Of a DNA stretch of 64,000 nucleotides, positions 61,291-64,000 are shown in pieces. The DNA lies in NCBI GenBank assembly GCA_008711295.1, contig VUYV01000296.1, positions 589,064-653,063 on the forward strand, in the 5' to 3' direction. This DNA comes from Anarhynchus alexandrinus. Its lineage: Eukaryota > Chordata > Aves > Charadriiformes > Charadriidae. Each line of letters opens with the position of its first letter. Position 1 is the stretch's first letter. The notes under the pieces are model-generated. The model saw nothing but the letters and a program-made list of their open reading frames with translations, ran no database searches and was not told where the DNA came from. The position numbers were made by a program, and so were the translations under genes.

Positions 61291-63715
61291 TTTTGAAAAA
61301 CAAAACTGAAAACCCGTCCCATTTTGCAACCATCTGCTTGTTCTCTGCTACATGATGAAGAGAGAATTGCATGGTTCTTTTCAGTGGTTACGTTTTTTTA
61401 TTGTTATATAATAAACAGGTCAGATGTTCTTGCCCATTTAAAATACTTGTAGAAATAAAATGGTATTTTTTTATTAATACATGTTAAAAACCACTGTATT
61501 GTATAATGGGGTTAGTCATGTTTAATCACGCTGTCTGTACATAGCTGATAAGATATATTTTTTCCTACTCCAGATCATATTCCATATTTAGGGGGTATGA
61601 TTTTGTAAACACTCAGGCACGTGATTTGCCTTATACTAACAACGAGTCCTGATAGTGACTGTTGGGCTGGTAACCTGTGAAAAGTTAGGCAAAAGCCTTC
61701 AGGATTGGGACACACTTCATAAAACAAGTAGTTGCTTTTTCTTGTGCAGATTTTTTCATACTCTTTTTCAACAGATTTTGTTAGAAAAATACAGATTATT
61801 CCAGTAGGAGCTTCTGGTGTTTTAAGACAAAAAGCAAGTTTCTAATGACATAACTAAACCATTTTCACAAAGTTGCAGGCGTTGTGGCAGGAACCTGTTT
61901 CTAACCAACCCACAGATGAGTTGAGGTAGCGGTGTGTGTACGTATGTTCCACATGTGGTACTCAAGGCAGTTCTCCCTGGGTTTTTCATTAAATAGCAGA
62001 TATAAAGTAAATGTTTGAAGTATAAGTTGAGCGTATTTGATGCATAAGAGTGATGAAAGTGATGCATTATGTCACTGTAACATATTGACATTATCAATTA
62101 TGTGTTATTAAACAGCTTAGCTAACTGAATGATTTACCTTGTGTTTAACTGCCTTTTTCAATTAAAGGTAGCAAATGCTGTAGAACTGGGGCACAGTCAT
62201 AGAAACCATATATTTTCTCCTGTTAACACCAGCACTGCTGACATGCAAGTGATGGGAGTGTTGGCATTTTGCTGCAGGCTCTAATGGGCTAGTTTAAATG
62301 GTCTAAAAAAAAAAAAGTGATTAATGATTAGGAACAGGACTGTTACACAGCTTCACAGCTCTTTCCCTCAATGCGTTTCCATTTATGTCAACTAGCCGCA
62401 CACTTGGGAGGTGTTATTTCAAAGTAGTCAACACAGGGTTTTTTTTCTACTGCCATTTGTTTCTATTTCATAGGTCCCTTTGGTTGGCCGGATCTATTTA
62501 GTATTTCCTTAAAGTTGTAAGCTTCAGTGATAAAGGAGGATGATCCACAGGCTTTGTGTGTCTGGTGACCAAAATCTAAACTGTTGAACTCCACTGTCAT
62601 TTCAAAACAGTGAATGCTGTCTTTAACATCACTCTATTTACTTCTGTTTGGTGTATTGTGTTGGAAATAATTTAAAGGTTCTTCTCAAAGTAATTGAAGC
62701 ACTTCGTCAACCAATACATGATTCTCTTCTGCTATTCACTTGATTTTGCAGCAAGTGGTAATTTGTACATTAGTACTGCTTGTTTGTAACGGGTAACTGT
62801 CCACCCCTAAGCTCTCCCTTATATACATGGATACACATACCCATATATATTTGTAATGTGTATTTCTTTGGGAACTGAGGTCAATAAACACTACTGCAAC
62901 ACTTAACCCCCCCCACCCAAGTAACAATTAACTGCCATATGTAGGAAAAAGGAGTACTTCCAAAAGAAAATTAAAAACAAGGTTGGAAAATGCTGTATCT
63001 CTCTCTTTTTAATGAACCTTAGGACAGTGAGATACCTAGTAGATATAATGCATTCTCTTTGCTCTTTTAAGCGAAGGCAGTATCAAACGCTGAAGAATAG
63101 TGGGGATTGAACACTCAAGGGGAAGATATCTTGTATTTTTCGGAACTTTATTTCACCGTGCTAAGATCTTAGAGCTCGTGGCTGAAAGTTAGTGTTTGCT
63201 CTTCAGTATCATGTTGTGAGTGAGGGAAATTATTTTCTCAGAATAGGACACTCAGTTATATTTTAGTTGCACGCATCTTGTCTTGGCATTTTGTTAGTGA
63301 TCAAAGTGGGAAGCTACATCTTAGCTGTGTGCAAGTTCAAGTTTTCTGAACAAGAAGCTCAAGAAAAAATTGTATAATAATTTGGAGGCAGAGGGGAGAT
63401 GATTTAAAGTGCAGTGGCGTTGGCTCCAGCATGTGTAGTAGAGCAACTCTTCTGCAGAATAGTTATGCCAAACAGATTTGCAGTGTCTGTAGGGGAAGAA
63501 GCACAGCTCAGAGGTCAGCATGTCACCCAGTTGGCTTGTCCTTAAATGCGGTGCTCAAGATGGCATCGCAGCTCATCTTCCTTTCATAATGCCGTTTTTA
63601 GCCACCTTTGCCAGGAACCCAGGGCTCAGGCCGGCATGCTGGACATCCGTCACGTGTTCTTGTCCCCCTGCTCCCCAGTTATTTCAACTCAGTTGATCAA
63701 CTTCAACCAAATGTA

Positions 63716-63761
63716 ATGGAGCGGGAAGGGTCCTAAAAGCGTCATGGTCCAGTCCAACCCA
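63716..63761 (-). mobile_element. Doubtful CR1 3' remnant
   Basis: 'atggagcgggaagggtccta' followed by 'aaagcgtcatggtccagtcc' and 'aaccc' resembles the antisense CR1 3' block 'ttggaagggacct...tctagtccaaccc'. Too short and diverged for certainty. Confidence 0.35.
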
Positions 63762-64000
63762 TGTTGTGAATAAAAGGTGTCCGGCTAGAGGAGAAGGCTG
63801 AGACTTTGTGCAGTAGGGAATGTGGGCAGAGGATTTGGTCAAACTCACCGTTTATTGAAGGCGAGAGAATCTACACTGGGGAGTGCGGTTATGAACGCCC
63901 CCGAGGCTGTAATGCTGTTTTAGAGATGACAAACAATGACAAACCCCATCTGTGAGAGAGCAAGCTGTGTTACTCCTGGTGCTGACACAGCTACTTCTGA

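Larger units (their letters stand above)
43413..64000. other. PCCA intron, downstream block
   Basis: About 20.6 kb with no recognised coding exon. Contents seen: a 23-base tandem duplication at 43968-44013, C/T-rich tracts at 45025-45060, an unidentified minus-strand frame at 48014-48349, an A-rich tract at 56702-56730, an A run with an N at 57969, G-rich sequence at 58063-58085, a T/G-rich tract at 61216-61290, and possible ancient repeat remnants at 44694-44740, 47850-47910 and 55690-55870. I searched for the next PCCA exon and did not find it. Confidence 0.5.

Noticed and set aside
61046..61372. 108-codon minus frame with a Lys/Thr/Pro/Gln-rich segment
   Set aside because: Explained by the T/G low-complexity tract on the opposite strand.
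1..64000. CRISPR arrays, operons, phage or bacterial systems
   Set aside because: The sequence is vertebrate intronic DNA; no regularly spaced repeats or prokaryotic gene organisation is present.

Overview
This is vertebrate nuclear DNA, almost certainly from a bird. The main evidence is many 5'-truncated CR1 non-LTR retrotransposons that keep the avian CR1 3' end (repeated 'atcatagaat' units followed by the 'ggtttaggttggaaaggacc' block, seen in antisense). A solo avian-type ERV LTR is also present, and there are no mammalian Alu/L1-type repeats. The species cannot be named from this. The assembly looks draft: one 206-base N run and three single-base Ns, two of which sit at joins that look wrong.

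Only one host gene is clearly supported. Two short plus-strand exons, 10035-10133 (33 codons) and 26312-26365 (18 codons), have consensus splice sites and both start and end in phase 0. Read together they match consecutive exons of PCCA, the biotin-carrying alpha subunit of mitochondrial propionyl-CoA carboxylase, in the BT (biotin-transfer-associated) domain just before the biotinyl domain. The rest of the window is therefore probably PCCA intron: at least 10.0 kb upstream, 16.2 kb between the exons, and at least 37.6 kb downstream. I did not find the preceding or following PCCA exon.

Region by region: 1-318 is a CR1 fragment. 1772-2107 is an intronless retrocopy of PHPT1 (phosphohistidine phosphatase) whose reading frame is open but lacks the segment that carries the catalytic histidine. 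2190-4880 is a mosaic of three CR1 pieces in alternating orientation. 13687-14395 and 16061-16985 are two longer antisense CR1 copies, the first interrupted by the N run. 17541-18063 is an antisense solo LTR. 20322-20698 is a near-perfect duplication across a single N, and 20818-20980 is a CR1 fragment with an internal single-N jump. 25084-25445 is an old sense CR1. Smaller CR1 pieces lie at 15140, 28345, 38247, 40204, 43338 and perhaps 63716. The rest is AT-rich intronic sequence with simple repeats and a few fragments that look like ancient interspersed repeats.

I found no new gene system, CRISPR array, RNA gene or operon. The observations most worth checking are the PHPT1 retrocopy without its active site, the assembly-artefact duplication, the CR1 mosaic, and two unidentified minus-strand reading frames (40435-41043 and 30368-30634).
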